Translations under genes and position numbers: made by a program
Notes under the pieces: generated by a model
What the model was told of the DNA's origin: nothing
Database searches by the model: none
Seen by the model: only the letters and a program-made list of their open reading frames with translations
DNA from: Micromonospora sp. LH3U1
GTDB taxonomy: Bacteria; Actinomycetota; Actinomycetes; Mycobacteriales; Micromonosporaceae
DNA: 64,000 nt
Direction of reading: 5' to 3'
Assembly (NCBI RefSeq): GCF_028475105.1
Contig: NZ_CP116936.1
Coordinates: 3,719,501-3,783,500, forward strand
Shown: one piece after another, positions 42,777-51,403 of the stretch
How positions within the stretch are numbered: position 1 is the stretch's first letter
Layout of the letters: each line of letters starts with the position of its first letter

Positions 42777-44456
42777 TCAACTCCAGTCGCTGTCGACGTG
42801 GTTGTCACGCCAGCGTCCCCCCACCGGTGGGGTGTCCAGCCGCATGCCGTCGTCGACGTTGCCGGCGAGGTCGTTGTCCTCGACCCGGCAGTCCACGCAA
42901 CTGCCGCGTTCGGTTATCCACAACCCGTGCGTCTGGGTGTGGTCGTCGTGGTTGTCCCAGATCCGGTTGCCACGGATCGTGGCCGAGTCGAACGCCGCGT
43001 CGATGGTGATGCCCGCCCGCCGCTCCGGCGCGGCAGACAGTTCGTATCCGCATCCCGGCGGCGGCACGTCCCCGCTCCAGGCGCTGAAGGCGTCGGGCCG
43101 GACCGGGGCGAGGGTGAGTTCGTTGCCGGTGTTGGCGGCCACCATAGCAACGGCCCGACCGACCCGCAGGACCTTGCCCCGGTGCCCGTCGTGCGGCCAG
43201 TTGGCCGACCGGTCCACCAGGCTCCGCTCGTCGTAGCGGACGGCATCACCGCTACCGCCGGCGGCTTCCGCGCACTGCCGCCCGTTGTTGCGGATCCGGT
43301 TGTTGAGCAGCACCGCGTCGGTCATCTGGTGGTCGATCCGGACCGCGTCCAGGCCGTTGCCCCAGAACTCGTTGCTCTCGATCACCACGTCCCGGATCGC
43401 GCCCTGGTAACCGCGCCCGAGGTCATGGGCGTGATAGCCGTGCCGGCCGTTGTCGCTGATCCGGTTGCCCCGGACGGTGTACGGGCCGGGGCTGTTGCCG
43501 ATGCTGACCCCGTCGCGCACGTTGCCGTCGATGACGCAGTCGGTGAGCAGCCCACCCCGGCCGGCCACGGACGAGGTCCCCTGCCCGGACACGTCGAAGC
43601 CGGCTTCCAGGTTGCCGGTCATCGTGCAGGCGGAGACGATCAGACCCTCGGCGCCCCAGTCGGAGATGCCGTACCGGTTGCCCTGACTGTGGCAGCCGAC
43701 GATGCGGTAGCCGCGCGGCGGTACCCAGTAGTCCTTCTGCAGCTCCAGAAAAATTCCGTTGGTGCCGTTGGCCAGGGTGGTGCAGTTGGCGATGGTCAGC
43801 CGCTCCACAGCGCCCCAGCCGCCGATGCCGACCCCGATGCCGGCGCCGCCCCACTGCTCGCCGTTGTCCAGTCGGCCACAGCCGACCACCACCACGCCGT
43901 CGATCAGGGAGTCCTGGAGGAAGTCGCAGCCCAGCCCGGTGGCTGCGGTGTGGTGGATGTAGAGGTTGCGGAACACACCCCGCACCATGTACTGGAGGCC
44001 GAGGCCCTTGGCCAGGTAGTTGTACTCGGCCATCGCCACACCCGAGCCGTCGATCTGGAAGTCGGAGAAGGTGCAGTCGGCGATGTGCCGGTCCCGGTCG
44101 GCCCCGTGCTGCACCGTGGTCCAGAAGGCCAACGGGGTCGGGTCGGCCCGGTTGCCCTCGTTGCTGAGCATGAAACGGGTCGCCGCCGGGCCAGCCCCGA
44201 TCAGCGACACGCCGCTGCGCCACACCGTGCCGGCGTCCCGGATCGAGTAGATGCCCGGCGGGCAGTAGATGACCCGGGCCCGCCCGTCCGAGGCGTACCC
44301 GGCGCCGAGGCGGTCCACGAGGGCGGCCAGCGCCGGCTGGTCGTTGGTCGCGCCGTCACCGGTCAGCCCGTACTCCAGCGCGTCGCAGTAGAGCGGCGCG
44401 CCGGCCGAGGCTGGCCGTCGTACCCGAACCGAGTTGAGTAGCACCTCGTACCCCAT
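42777..44456 (-). CDS. Right-handed parallel beta-helix protein
   Basis: 559 residues from ATG 44456 (GAAGGGAG upstream), no signal peptide. The N-terminal segment is a pectate-lyase_3/preneck-appendage-like start: YGLTGDGATNDQPALAALVDRLG and YCPPGIYSI. It is followed by many 22-24-residue beta-helix turns with Asn ladders (RNLYIHHTAATGLGCDF, VSIGNSPGPYTVRGNRISDNGRHGY, SNEFWGNGLDAVRI, ENNDL-type turns near the end). Such proteins bind or cleave polysaccharides; no lyase active-site set can be assigned. It could be cytoplasmic or exported by a non-classical route. Confidence 0.85.
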   Translation of the reverse strand: MGYEVLLNSVRVRRPASAGAPLYCDALEYGLTGDGATNDQPALAALVDRLGAGYASDGRARVIYCPPGIYSIRDAGTVWRSGVSLIGAGPAATRFMLSNEGNRADPTPLAFWTTVQHGADRDRHIADCTFSDFQIDGSGVAMAEYNYLAKGLGLQYMVRGVFRNLYIHHTAATGLGCDFLQDSLIDGVVVVGCGRLDNGEQWGGAGIGVGIGGWGAVERLTIANCTTLANGTNGIFLELQKDYWVPPRGYRIVGCHSQGNRYGISDWGAEGLIVSACTMTGNLEAGFDVSGQGTSSVAGRGGLLTDCVIDGNVRDGVSIGNSPGPYTVRGNRISDNGRHGYHAHDLGRGYQGAIRDVVIESNEFWGNGLDAVRIDHQMTDAVLLNNRIRNNGRQCAEAAGGSGDAVRYDERSLVDRSANWPHDGHRGKVLRVGRAVAMVAANTGNELTLAPVRPDAFSAWSGDVPPPGCGYELSAAPERRAGITIDAAFDSATIRGNRIWDNHDDHTQTHGLWITERGSCVDCRVEDNDLAGNVDDGMRLDTPPVGGRWRDNHVDSDWS

Positions 44457-44538
44457 GGGCCGGCTCCCTTCGACGCGAATGGTGCGCTCCGGCGGGGCCG
44501 ACTTCCCGATGGCACGTCCGGGAAACCCCGGACGCGCG

Positions 44539-44574
44539 CCGGCCCTGGCGCCGCACAGGCAGCGCCAGGGCCGG
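44539..44574 (-). terminator. bkd operon terminator
   Basis: Perfect 13-bp stem (44539-44551 with 44562-44574), 10-base loop, ten bases after the E2 stop on the minus strand. Confidence 0.8.
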
Positions 44575-44584
44575 GGCTACGCAG

Positions 44585-46009
44585 TCAGACGGCGGCGATC
44601 AGCAACGCGGGCCGCTCCACGCAGTCGGCGACGTGCCGCAGGAAGCCACCGGCCACCCCGCCGTCGCAGACCCGGTGGTCGAAGGTGAGGCTGAGCTGGG
44701 TCACCTTGCGGACGGCGAGTTGCCCGTCGACCACCCACGGCTTGTCCACGATCCGCCCGACGCCGAGCAGTGCCGCCTCGGGGTGATTGATGATCGGCGT
44801 GGAACCGTCGACGCCGAACACCCCGTAGTTGTTCAGCGTGAACGTACCGCCGGTCAGCCGGGCCGGCGGCAAGCTGCCCGCCCGCGCGGCGGCGGTGGTC
44901 GCCGCCAGTTCGGCGGCCAGTTCGGCGGTGGTGAGCCGCTGGGCGTCGCGCAGCACCGGCACGAGCAGGCCCCGGTCGGTCTGCGCGGCGATGCCGAGGT
45001 GCACCCCGGCGGACTGGACGATCCGCTGGGCCTCGGTGTCGACCCGGGCGTTGAGCTGCGGGAACCGGCGCAGCCCGCTGAGGCAGATCCGGGCCAGCAG
45101 GGCCAGGATGCTCACCGGCGCGTCGGGCGTCGCCGCGTTGATCGCGGCCCGGGTCTCCAGCAGCCCGGTGGCGTCCACGTCGACCCAGATGGTCACCTCC
45201 GGGATCTCCCGCCGGCTGCGGGAGAGCTTGTCGGCGATCACCTTGCGGACGCCGGTGAGCGGGACGATCACGTCGCCGTCCCCGGCCGGGGCGGTGGGGA
45301 CCGGCGCGTCCGGCACGGCGGCGAGCCGGGCGGCGGGCACGGTCAGCGCCGTCTCCACGTCGGCGCGGCGGATCACCCCGCCGGGCCCGGTGCCCCGCAC
45401 CGTGTTCAGGTCGACGCCCCGCTCGCGGGCCAGCCGCCGCACGATCGGCGAGATGACCAGGGCAGCGGGCGACCCCGCCGGGTCTCCGGACGCGGTACCC
45501 GCGCCGGGCGCACCACCGACAGCCGCGCCAGAGCCACCGATCGAGCCAGAGTCCCCGGGCGAGCCGGAGCCCCCGGTCAAGCCAGAGTCCCCGGTTGAGC
45601 CAGAGTCGGCCGGCTCGGGGGCCACTGCCAGGCGGGGCCGACGCCGACGCCGGGTGGCATTGCCGTGCCCGGTGCCGTAGCCGATCAGCACGTTGCCGGA
45701 CCCGGCCCGCTCCTCCTCACGGTAGGTGGCGTGCCCGGCGGGCTCGTCGCCGCCGTCCAGCGGGGCGATGGTGATCAACGGCTGGCCGACCGGGCGTACC
45801 TCACCCGCCGCGCCGTGCAGGGTGACGACCCGGCCGGCGTACGGGCAGGGCACGTCGACGACCGCCTTGGCGGTCTCCACCTCGACGACGGTCTGGTCGA
45901 CCGTGACCACGTCGCCCACGGCGACCCGCCACTCGACGATTTCGGCCTCGCTCAGCCCCTCACCCAGATCGGGTAGGAGAAAGACCTGTGTCCGTTCGAC
46001 GATGGTCAT
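44585..46009 (-). CDS. bkdC: Branched-chain 2-oxoacid dehydrogenase E2 (dihydrolipoyl acyltransferase)
   Basis: 474 residues from ATG 46009, overlapping the E1beta stop by four bases; a longer upstream frame is a shadow. The lipoyl domain (residues 8-85) has the lipoyl-Lys in VEVETAKAVVDV. The linker (about 115-175) is unusually Gly/Ser/Asp-rich. The peripheral subunit-binding domain is SPIVRRLARERGVDLNTVRGTGPGGVIRRADVE (span), and the catalytic domain ends with TFDHRVCDGG, the HxxxDG active site. It transfers the acyl group from E1 to CoA, giving isobutyryl-, isovaleryl- and methylbutyryl-CoA for branched fatty acids. No E3 gene is adjacent. Confidence 0.93.
   Translation of the reverse strand: MTIVERTQVFLLPDLGEGLSEAEIVEWRVAVGDVVTVDQTVVEVETAKAVVDVPCPYAGRVVTLHGAAGEVRPVGQPLITIAPLDGGDEPAGHATYREEERAGSGNVLIGYGTGHGNATRRRRRPRLAVAPEPADSGSTGDSGLTGGSGSPGDSGSIGGSGAAVGGAPGAGTASGDPAGSPAALVISPIVRRLARERGVDLNTVRGTGPGGVIRRADVETALTVPAARLAAVPDAPVPTAPAGDGDVIVPLTGVRKVIADKLSRSRREIPEVTIWVDVDATGLLETRAAINAATPDAPVSILALLARICLSGLRRFPQLNARVDTEAQRIVQSAGVHLGIAAQTDRGLLVPVLRDAQRLTTAELAAELAATTAAARAGSLPPARLTGGTFTLNNYGVFGVDGSTPIINHPEAALLGVGRIVDKPWVVDGQLAVRKVTQLSLTFDHRVCDGGVAGGFLRHVADCVERPALLIAAV
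45543..45611 (-). repeat. Imperfect 18-bp tandem repeat in the E2 linker
   Basis: Three full units and one partial unit of about 18 bp (45543-45560, 45561-45578, 45579-45596, 45597-45611) encode the Gly/Ser/Asp linker as six-residue repeats. In-frame length change would alter only linker length. Confidence 0.75.
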
Positions 46010-47019
46010 GCCGCGCTGCCCTGCGCCGCCCAACGCGGGTCGGGCTGGTCGTCCCACTGCAGGCGGGCCACCGCGTCGAGCACCCGGTCCACGCCGGGCA
46101 GGTGGGTGTGCTCCAGCATCGGCGCCGGGTACGGGATGTCCAGCCCGGCGACCCGCAGCACCGGGGCGTGCAGCGCGTGGAAGCAGCGCTCCTGCACCCG
46201 GGCGGCGATCTCCGCGCCGACGCCCGCGAAACCGGGCGCCTCCTGGATCACCACGCACCGGCCGGTACGTCGGACCGAGGCGGTGATCGTGGCGTCGTCG
46301 AACGGCACGATCGTGCGCACGTCGACGACCTCCAGGTCCCAGCCCTCTTCGCGGGCGGCCTCGGCGGCCTCCAGCGCGACCGGCACCGCCGGTCCGTACG
46401 CCACCAGGGTGGCGTCGCGTCCGGGACGGCGCACGACGGCCCGGCCGAACGGCTCGGTACGCGCCGGCAGAGACGCGTCGGCGCTGCCGAAGTAGAGCTT
46501 CTTGGGCTCCATGAAGACCACCGGGTCGGGGTCGTCGATCGCCTCGCGCAGCAGCGAGTACGCGTCCTCGACGGTCGCCGGGGTGACCACCTTCAGCCCG
46601 GGAGTGTGGGCGTAGTACGCCTCGGACGAGTCGCAGTGGTGCTCGACGCCGCCGATCCCACCGGCGTACGGCACGCGAATCACGATCGGCACGCTCAGCG
46701 CGCCCCGGGTCCGGTTGCGCAGCTTCGCCACGTGCGAGGCGATCTGCTCGAACGCCGGGTACGCGAACGCGTCGAACTGCATCTCGACCACCGGTCGCAG
46801 CCCGGACATGGCCAGACCGACGGCGAAGCCGACGATGCCGGCCTCGGCGAGGGGGGTGTCGAAGCAGCGTTTCTCGCCGAAACGAGCCTGCAGGCCGTCG
46901 GTGATCCGGAAGACACCGCCGAGCTGGCCGACGTCCTCCCCGAAGACGACGACCCGGTCGTCGGCCGCGAGGGCGTCGGCCAGGGCGGCGTTGAGCGCCT
47001 TCGCCATGGTGGTGGCCAT
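46006..47019 (-). CDS. bkdB: Branched-chain 2-oxoacid dehydrogenase E1 beta subunit
   Basis: 337 residues of the transketolase-like E1beta fold: MAKALNAALADALAADDRVVVFGEDVGQLGG (span), the conserved FDTPLAEAGIVGFAVG and PVVEMQFDAFAYPAFEQI, GIGGVEHHCDSSEAYYAHTPGL, and a C-terminal transketolase-C domain. The HH pair and His in EHHCDS are the family catalytic/TPP-proximal residues. It forms an alpha2beta2 E1 with the product of the upstream gene, whose stop overlaps its ATG by one base (TGATG). The E2 gene is coupled downstream. Confidence 0.94.
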   Translation of the reverse strand: MATTMAKALNAALADALAADDRVVVFGEDVGQLGGVFRITDGLQARFGEKRCFDTPLAEAGIVGFAVGLAMSGLRPVVEMQFDAFAYPAFEQIASHVAKLRNRTRGALSVPIVIRVPYAGGIGGVEHHCDSSEAYYAHTPGLKVVTPATVEDAYSLLREAIDDPDPVVFMEPKKLYFGSADASLPARTEPFGRAVVRRPGRDATLVAYGPAVPVALEAAEAAREEGWDLEVVDVRTIVPFDDATITASVRRTGRCVVIQEAPGFAGVGAEIAARVQERCFHALHAPVLRVAGLDIPYPAPMLEHTHLPGVDRVLDAVARLQWDDQPDPRWAAQGSAA

Positions 47020-48185
47020 CAGGCGTCACCCTCCTCGTCGCGGGCGGCGGCCAGCTCGGCGCGGACCTGTTCGCGCTGCTCGATGAGCTGGGGGGTGGGC
47101 TCGGCGTAGACGTGGTCGAAGAGGCTCATCGGGTCGACCGTGGGCTGCTCGTTCATCCGGGTCCGCAGGTCCGCCGCGTACGCCTCGGCCTGCTCGGCGA
47201 CCTCGGCGACCGCCGCGTCGTCGAGCACCCCGCGGGCCCGCAGGTAGGTCTCCAGCCGGGTGACCGGGTCCCGGTCACGCCAGGCGTCGACCTCGGCGCC
47301 GTCGCGGTAGCGGCTGGCGTCGTCGGCGTTGGTGTGCGGCTCCATCCGGTAGGTGTGCGCCTCGACCAGGAACGGCCCGTTGCCGGCGCGGGCGTGTGCG
47401 ACCGCGCGGGTGAGCACGGCGAGCACCGCGACCGGGTCGTTGCCGTCGACCTGCTCGCTGGGGACGCCGTAGCCGACACCCTTGTACGCCAGTGACGGTG
47501 CGGCGGTCTGCCGCGACAGCGGGACGCTGATCGCATACCGGTTGTTCTGGACGAAGAAGACCACCGGCGCCTTGAACACGGCGGCGAAGTTGATCCCCTC
47601 GTGGAAGTCGCCCTCGCTGGTCGCGCCGTCGCCGATGAAGGCCAGCGCCACGGTGTCGCGGCCCTGGTACGCCTCGCCGTACGCCAGCCCGGCGGCGTGC
47701 ACGCACTGGGTGGCGAGCGGGGTGCACTGCGGTGCGGTCCGTACCTGGGTCGGGTCGTAACCGCAGTGCCAGTCACCGCGCAGCAGGGTGAGCACCTCGA
47801 CCGGGTCGATGCCCCGGGCAACCAGCGCCATCGATTCGCGGTAGGTGGGGAAGACCCAGTCGGTGTCGCGGACCGCGAGCACCGCGCCGACCTGGCATGC
47901 CTCCTGGCCGCGCGAGGACGGGTAGACGGCGAGGCGGCCCTGCTTGGTCAGGGCCGTCGCCTGGGTGTCGAACCGGCGGCCGAGCACCATTCGGCGGTAC
48001 AGCTCGCGCAGCACCTCGACGGGTGGCTCCGGGTAGTCGGTGCGGGCGGGCAGCGGCGTGCCGTTCGGGTCAAGCAGGCGGACCGGCTCGGCGTCCGGCA
48101 GCAACGGGCGCGCCGGGTCGGGCGGGGTGGCCGCCCGACGGGTGCGCGGGGATGCCCTGCGGACCGCCTGGGGTGTGGTCGTCAC
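47019..48185 (-). CDS. bkdA: Branched-chain 2-oxoacid dehydrogenase E1 alpha subunit
   Basis: 388 residues from GTG 48185 with AGGAGG seven bases upstream. The TPP-binding motif spans GDGATSEGDFHEGINFAAVF with NN (QNNRYAIS). The substrate-channel segments YPSSRGQEACQVGAVLA and TYRMEPHTNADDASRYRD, with the phosphorylation-loop-like region of BCKDH, favour branched-chain 2-oxoacids over pyruvate. Neighbouring Lrp-type control supports this. It is the first gene of the alpha-beta-E2 operon and is divergent from the Lrp/AsnC regulator. A TTGA-N12-TCAA motif in the intergenic region (about 48224-48244) may be an Lrp-type site. Confidence 0.92.
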   Translation of the reverse strand: MTTTPQAVRRASPRTRRAATPPDPARPLLPDAEPVRLLDPNGTPLPARTDYPEPPVEVLRELYRRMVLGRRFDTQATALTKQGRLAVYPSSRGQEACQVGAVLAVRDTDWVFPTYRESMALVARGIDPVEVLTLLRGDWHCGYDPTQVRTAPQCTPLATQCVHAAGLAYGEAYQGRDTVALAFIGDGATSEGDFHEGINFAAVFKAPVVFFVQNNRYAISVPLSRQTAAPSLAYKGVGYGVPSEQVDGNDPVAVLAVLTRAVAHARAGNGPFLVEAHTYRMEPHTNADDASRYRDGAEVDAWRDRDPVTRLETYLRARGVLDDAAVAEVAEQAEAYAADLRTRMNEQPTVDPMSLFDHVYAEPTPQLIEQREQVRAELAAARDEEGDA

Positions 48186-48291
48186 GGCGGAACCTCCTGG
48201 GACGTGTGGTGGCCCTATGCTTCCGCTTGACGGATGATTGACTCAAGATCCAGGCGGAAGGCAGGACGGTTGGCATGCGGAGGGCCCATCA

Positions 48292-48798
48292 GTGAGCCAG
48301 GAGACCGCCGACGAAGCGGGCCGGGCGGGGGGATCGGGACGATCGGCCCGAGCCCTGGACGAGGTCGACCGGCGGATCCTCGACGAGCTGGTCCGTGACG
48401 GTCGGACGTCGGTGCGCACCCTCGCCGAGCGCATCCACATCTCCCGCACCAACGCGTACGCGCGGGTGGAGCGGCTGGTGCGCGACGGGGTGATCACCGG
48501 GTTCCGGGCCCAGGTGGCGCCCGAGGCGGCCGGGCTGGGCACCTCGGCGTACATGGCCCTGACGATCGAGCAGAACACCTGGCGGGTGGTGTCGGCCGAG
48601 CTGGCCCGGGTCCGCTACGTCGAGCACGTCGCGCTGCTCGGCGGCGACCACGACGTGCTCGCGCTGGTCCGCGCGCCGGACAACGCCGCGCTGCGGGACG
48701 TGGTGCTGGGCCGGGTGCAGAGCATCCCGGGGGTGCTGTCCACCCGCACCTGGCTGGTCTTCGAGGAGTTCGACGGGGCCGGCAGCCCCTGGACCTGA
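48292..48798 (+). CDS. Lrp/AsnC-family regulator, probable BkdR
   Basis: 168 residues from GTG 48292 (GGAGGG seven bases upstream); the frame stays open to a TTG at 48238 but that has no ribosome site. The N-terminal winged helix is LDEVDRRILDELVRDGRTSVRTLAERIHISRTNAYARVERL (span; recognition helix ISRTNAYARVERL). The C-terminal RAM/ligand domain holds VEHVALLGGDHDVLALVRAPD. The divergent position next to the bkd operon matches BkdR, which responds to branched amino acids in other bacteria. Its stop is five bases from the stop of the convergent LigD-type gene. Confidence 0.9.
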   Translation: MSQETADEAGRAGGSGRSARALDEVDRRILDELVRDGRTSVRTLAERIHISRTNAYARVERLVRDGVITGFRAQVAPEAAGLGTSAYMALTIEQNTWRVVSAELARVRYVEHVALLGGDHDVLALVRAPDNAALRDVVLGRVQSIPGVLSTRTWLVFEEFDGAGSPWT

Positions 48799-48803
48799 CC
48801 CGC

Positions 48804-49775
48804 TCAGCGCTCCGGCGGAGCCTCCAGCCCCTCCCGATCGGCCAGTTCCAGCAACGGATCCAGCGAATGCCGGTCACCGTCCAGGCCGGCATGCGGGTCG
48901 CCCCGCTCGGCGAACCGGGCCGGCATGCTGAGCACGTCGAAGTCCTCCGGACGGACCTGGTCCAGCTCCGACCAGTCCAGAGGCGCCGAGACCAGCGCGG
49001 CCGGCGTCGGCCGGATCGAGTACGCCGACGTCACCGTGTGGTCCCGCGCCATCTGGTTGTAGTCGACGAAGACCGGCCGGTCCCGCTGGTCGCGCCACCA
49101 GGTGGTGGTGACCAGCTCGGGCAACCGGCGCTGCATCTCGCGGCCCAACGCGAGCACCGCCCGACGACAGTCACCGAAGCTCCAGCGCGGTTCGATCGAC
49201 AGGTAGATGTGCAGGCCCCGGCCGCCGGTGGTCTTCGGGTAGCCGGTCATGCCCAGCTCGGCGAGGAACGCGCGCACCTCCAGAGCCACCGGCACGACCT
49301 GCTCGAAGCCGACGCCGGGCATCGGGTCGAGGTCGATGCGCAGCTGGTCGGGACGTTCCACGTCGACGGCGGTGACCGGCCACGGGTGAAAGCGCAGGGT
49401 GCCCAGGTTGGCCGCCCAGATCACCACGGCCAACTCGCTCGGCGCGATCTCGTCCGCGGTGCGGCCGCTCGGAAAGGTGATGTGCGCGGTGCGGACCCAG
49501 TCGGGCGCGCCCGCCGGCAGCCGCTTCTGATAGAAAGCGTCGCCCCGGTTGGTCTGCCGGGTGGCGATCGTCGCGCCCTCGAAGACACCGCGGGGCCAGC
49601 GCTCCAGCATGGTCGGCCGGTCCCGCAACGCGCGCAGGATGCCGTCACCCACGGCGAGAAAGTAGCGGACCACGTCCAGCTTGGTCAGCCCACGCTCCGG
49701 GAAGTACGGCTTGTCGGGGCTGGAGACGCGGAGCAGCCGCTCCCCCACCTGGATCTCCTCGGCCGCCGTCGCCAC
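48804..49775 (-). CDS. LigD-type polymerase/primase domain protein
   Basis: 323 residues from GTG 49775. It is a stand-alone LigD_Prim_Pol domain (archaeo-eukaryotic primase fold): SSPDKPYFPERGLTKLDVVRYF, the metal-binding LRIDLDPMPGVGF, GGRGLHIYLSIEPRW, and DYNQMARDHTVTSAYS. The DxD pair (DLD) and the His in HIYL are the catalytic set that adds ribo- or deoxyribonucleotides at broken DNA ends in non-homologous end joining. No ligase, nuclease or Ku gene is in the window, so partners are elsewhere. The C-terminal 60 residues form the usual ESCRT-like extension ending in LEAPPER. Confidence 0.9.
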   Translation of the reverse strand: MATAAEEIQVGERLLRVSSPDKPYFPERGLTKLDVVRYFLAVGDGILRALRDRPTMLERWPRGVFEGATIATRQTNRGDAFYQKRLPAGAPDWVRTAHITFPSGRTADEIAPSELAVVIWAANLGTLRFHPWPVTAVDVERPDQLRIDLDPMPGVGFEQVVPVALEVRAFLAELGMTGYPKTTGGRGLHIYLSIEPRWSFGDCRRAVLALGREMQRRLPELVTTTWWRDQRDRPVFVDYNQMARDHTVTSAYSIRPTPAALVSAPLDWSELDQVRPEDFDVLSMPARFAERGDPHAGLDGDRHSLDPLLELADREGLEAPPER

Positions 49776-49811
49776 GCTCCCGAGGGTACGACGCCGGGGC
49801 GGGCTTGACGT

Positions 49812-51119
49812 CTAACGGCCGGGAACCAGCGTGGCGGGCTGCTGCGGCAACTCCTCGGTCTGACCGCCGACCTGCACCGGCGGCGTCCCGGGCGGCTCCT
49901 CGGCCACGGCGGTCTGCTGCTCGACCGGCACCTGCTGGGACGACCGGCGGGCCACGAAGCCCGGCGTCCAGTCCTTCAACCGCAGCGCCGGTCGTTCGAC
50001 CAGCTTCCAGGACAGGAACGCGGCGGCGAAGGCGGCCGCGACCGACATCGCCGCGAACGGCACGTACCCCCAACGGCTCCAGCCCAGGCTCGCCATCACC
50101 TGCTGGAGGACGAACCCGTAGATGTAGATGCCGTACGAGTAGTCGTTCTTACGGCCCACCCAGTGCAGTTGGCGCGGCATCCGCACCGACAGCCAGACCA
50201 ACAGGTACGCGAACGCGGGCAGGCCGATGACGAAGAAGCCGCCGAAGAGCAGCGACAGCCCGAGCGCCACCGCCGAGCCGATGCCGAGCGCGTCGTTGAT
50301 CGGCACCCGCTCCCGGTAGAGGTCCAGGGTCGCGCCGAAGGCGAAGAAGAAGCCCAGGTAGACGATGAACTGGAAACTCATCGAGCCCACCAGGGGCGCG
50401 TGGAACGACCAACTCCCCGCCGTCGACGGCGGGCCACTGAACTGCCCGGAGCTCCACCAGTCCTGCACGATGCTGAGGTAGAACGCGATGGTCAGGAACA
50501 GCACGAACCGCCGGGCATGGCGCAGCACCCCCGTCACCGCCAGCACACCCACCACGACGTAGCAGAGCATCTCGTAACTGAGCGACCAGAGGGCACCGTT
50601 GAAAACGCTGGCGCCGCCCTTCCTACCCCACGGGGTGCTCTCCTTGAGCAGGTCCTGGATGCCGAACTGGCGGAGGCCGGTCCACCAGTTGGCCTGTAGG
50701 TAGGCCAACGGGCCGCCGCGGTCCCAGCCGTTGTCGAAGAAGCCGGCGGTAGTGCCATGCTCCCGCAGCGCGATCAGCGGGGCGACCACCAGTGCGGTGA
50801 TCAGCAGGCAGACCCAGAGCCCCGGGAAGATGCGCAGCGCCCGGTGCCAGGCATAGCGGACGAGGCCGGTACGCCGGGCGCTGCGAGTGATCAACAGGCC
50901 GGACAGCACGAAGAAGCCGTAGACGGCCATGACACCGACGTTGGTCTGTCGACCGGTCAGCTGGTAGCCGAGGTCGCTGGCACCGAAGCCCAAGGGCTTG
51001 GAGTGCGACAGCACGACGCCAACGGCGAGGCAGAGCCGGATCAGCCCGATGCCGTTGCTACGGCCGGAGAGCAGGTCGGCCAGCGTGCCGCGGGACCGGA
51101 CGAGGGCGGGGGTAGTCAT
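49812..51119 (-). CDS. OafA/YrhL-type membrane acyltransferase
   Basis: 435 residues with about ten hydrophobic helices (acyltransferase-3 family). The catalytic-type His lies in VVLSHSKPLGFG near residue 40, with the conserved GFFVLSGLLITRS and RRALRIFPGLWV segments (here HRALRIFPGLW). A C-terminal cytoplasmic or extracellular tail of about 50 Pro/Gln/Glu-rich residues follows. It O-acylates a surface or secreted glycan or a metabolite. It starts 284 bp from the divergent phosphatase gene. Confidence 0.88.
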   Translation of the reverse strand: MTTPALVRSRGTLADLLSGRSNGIGLIRLCLAVGVVLSHSKPLGFGASDLGYQLTGRQTNVGVMAVYGFFVLSGLLITRSARRTGLVRYAWHRALRIFPGLWVCLLITALVVAPLIALREHGTTAGFFDNGWDRGGPLAYLQANWWTGLRQFGIQDLLKESTPWGRKGGASVFNGALWSLSYEMLCYVVVGVLAVTGVLRHARRFVLFLTIAFYLSIVQDWWSSGQFSGPPSTAGSWSFHAPLVGSMSFQFIVYLGFFFAFGATLDLYRERVPINDALGIGSAVALGLSLLFGGFFVIGLPAFAYLLVWLSVRMPRQLHWVGRKNDYSYGIYIYGFVLQQVMASLGWSRWGYVPFAAMSVAAAFAAAFLSWKLVERPALRLKDWTPGFVARRSSQQVPVEQQTAVAEEPPGTPPVQVGGQTEELPQQPATLVPGR

Positions 51120-51403
51120 GCGGTCAGGAACCTCTCGACCATCAGGCGGGCACCTCGGTGCCGGCGTGCTCCCACAACTGCTTCAACTCGATGTGCAGAT
51201 CACCGCTCGGCGGCCAGCCCGATGTCGGGCCGCTGACAGATGACTCGGCGTGGTCGGCGCCCGCGGCCTTTGTCAGGTCGGCACCTCACCCACGTCGATG
51301 AAGAGGTGGACAATATCACGCGCGATGGCCGCCACCCCGACCCGCGATGATCTTCCGGCCGGCCGCACGGTTACCGCCGCCGACGCCCGGGTAGGGGATC
51401 GGC

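Noticed and set aside
44585..47029. An 814-residue E1-E2 fusion
   Set aside because: The upstream part is an out-of-frame shadow of E1beta; the real E2 start is ATG 46009 at an ATGA overlap.
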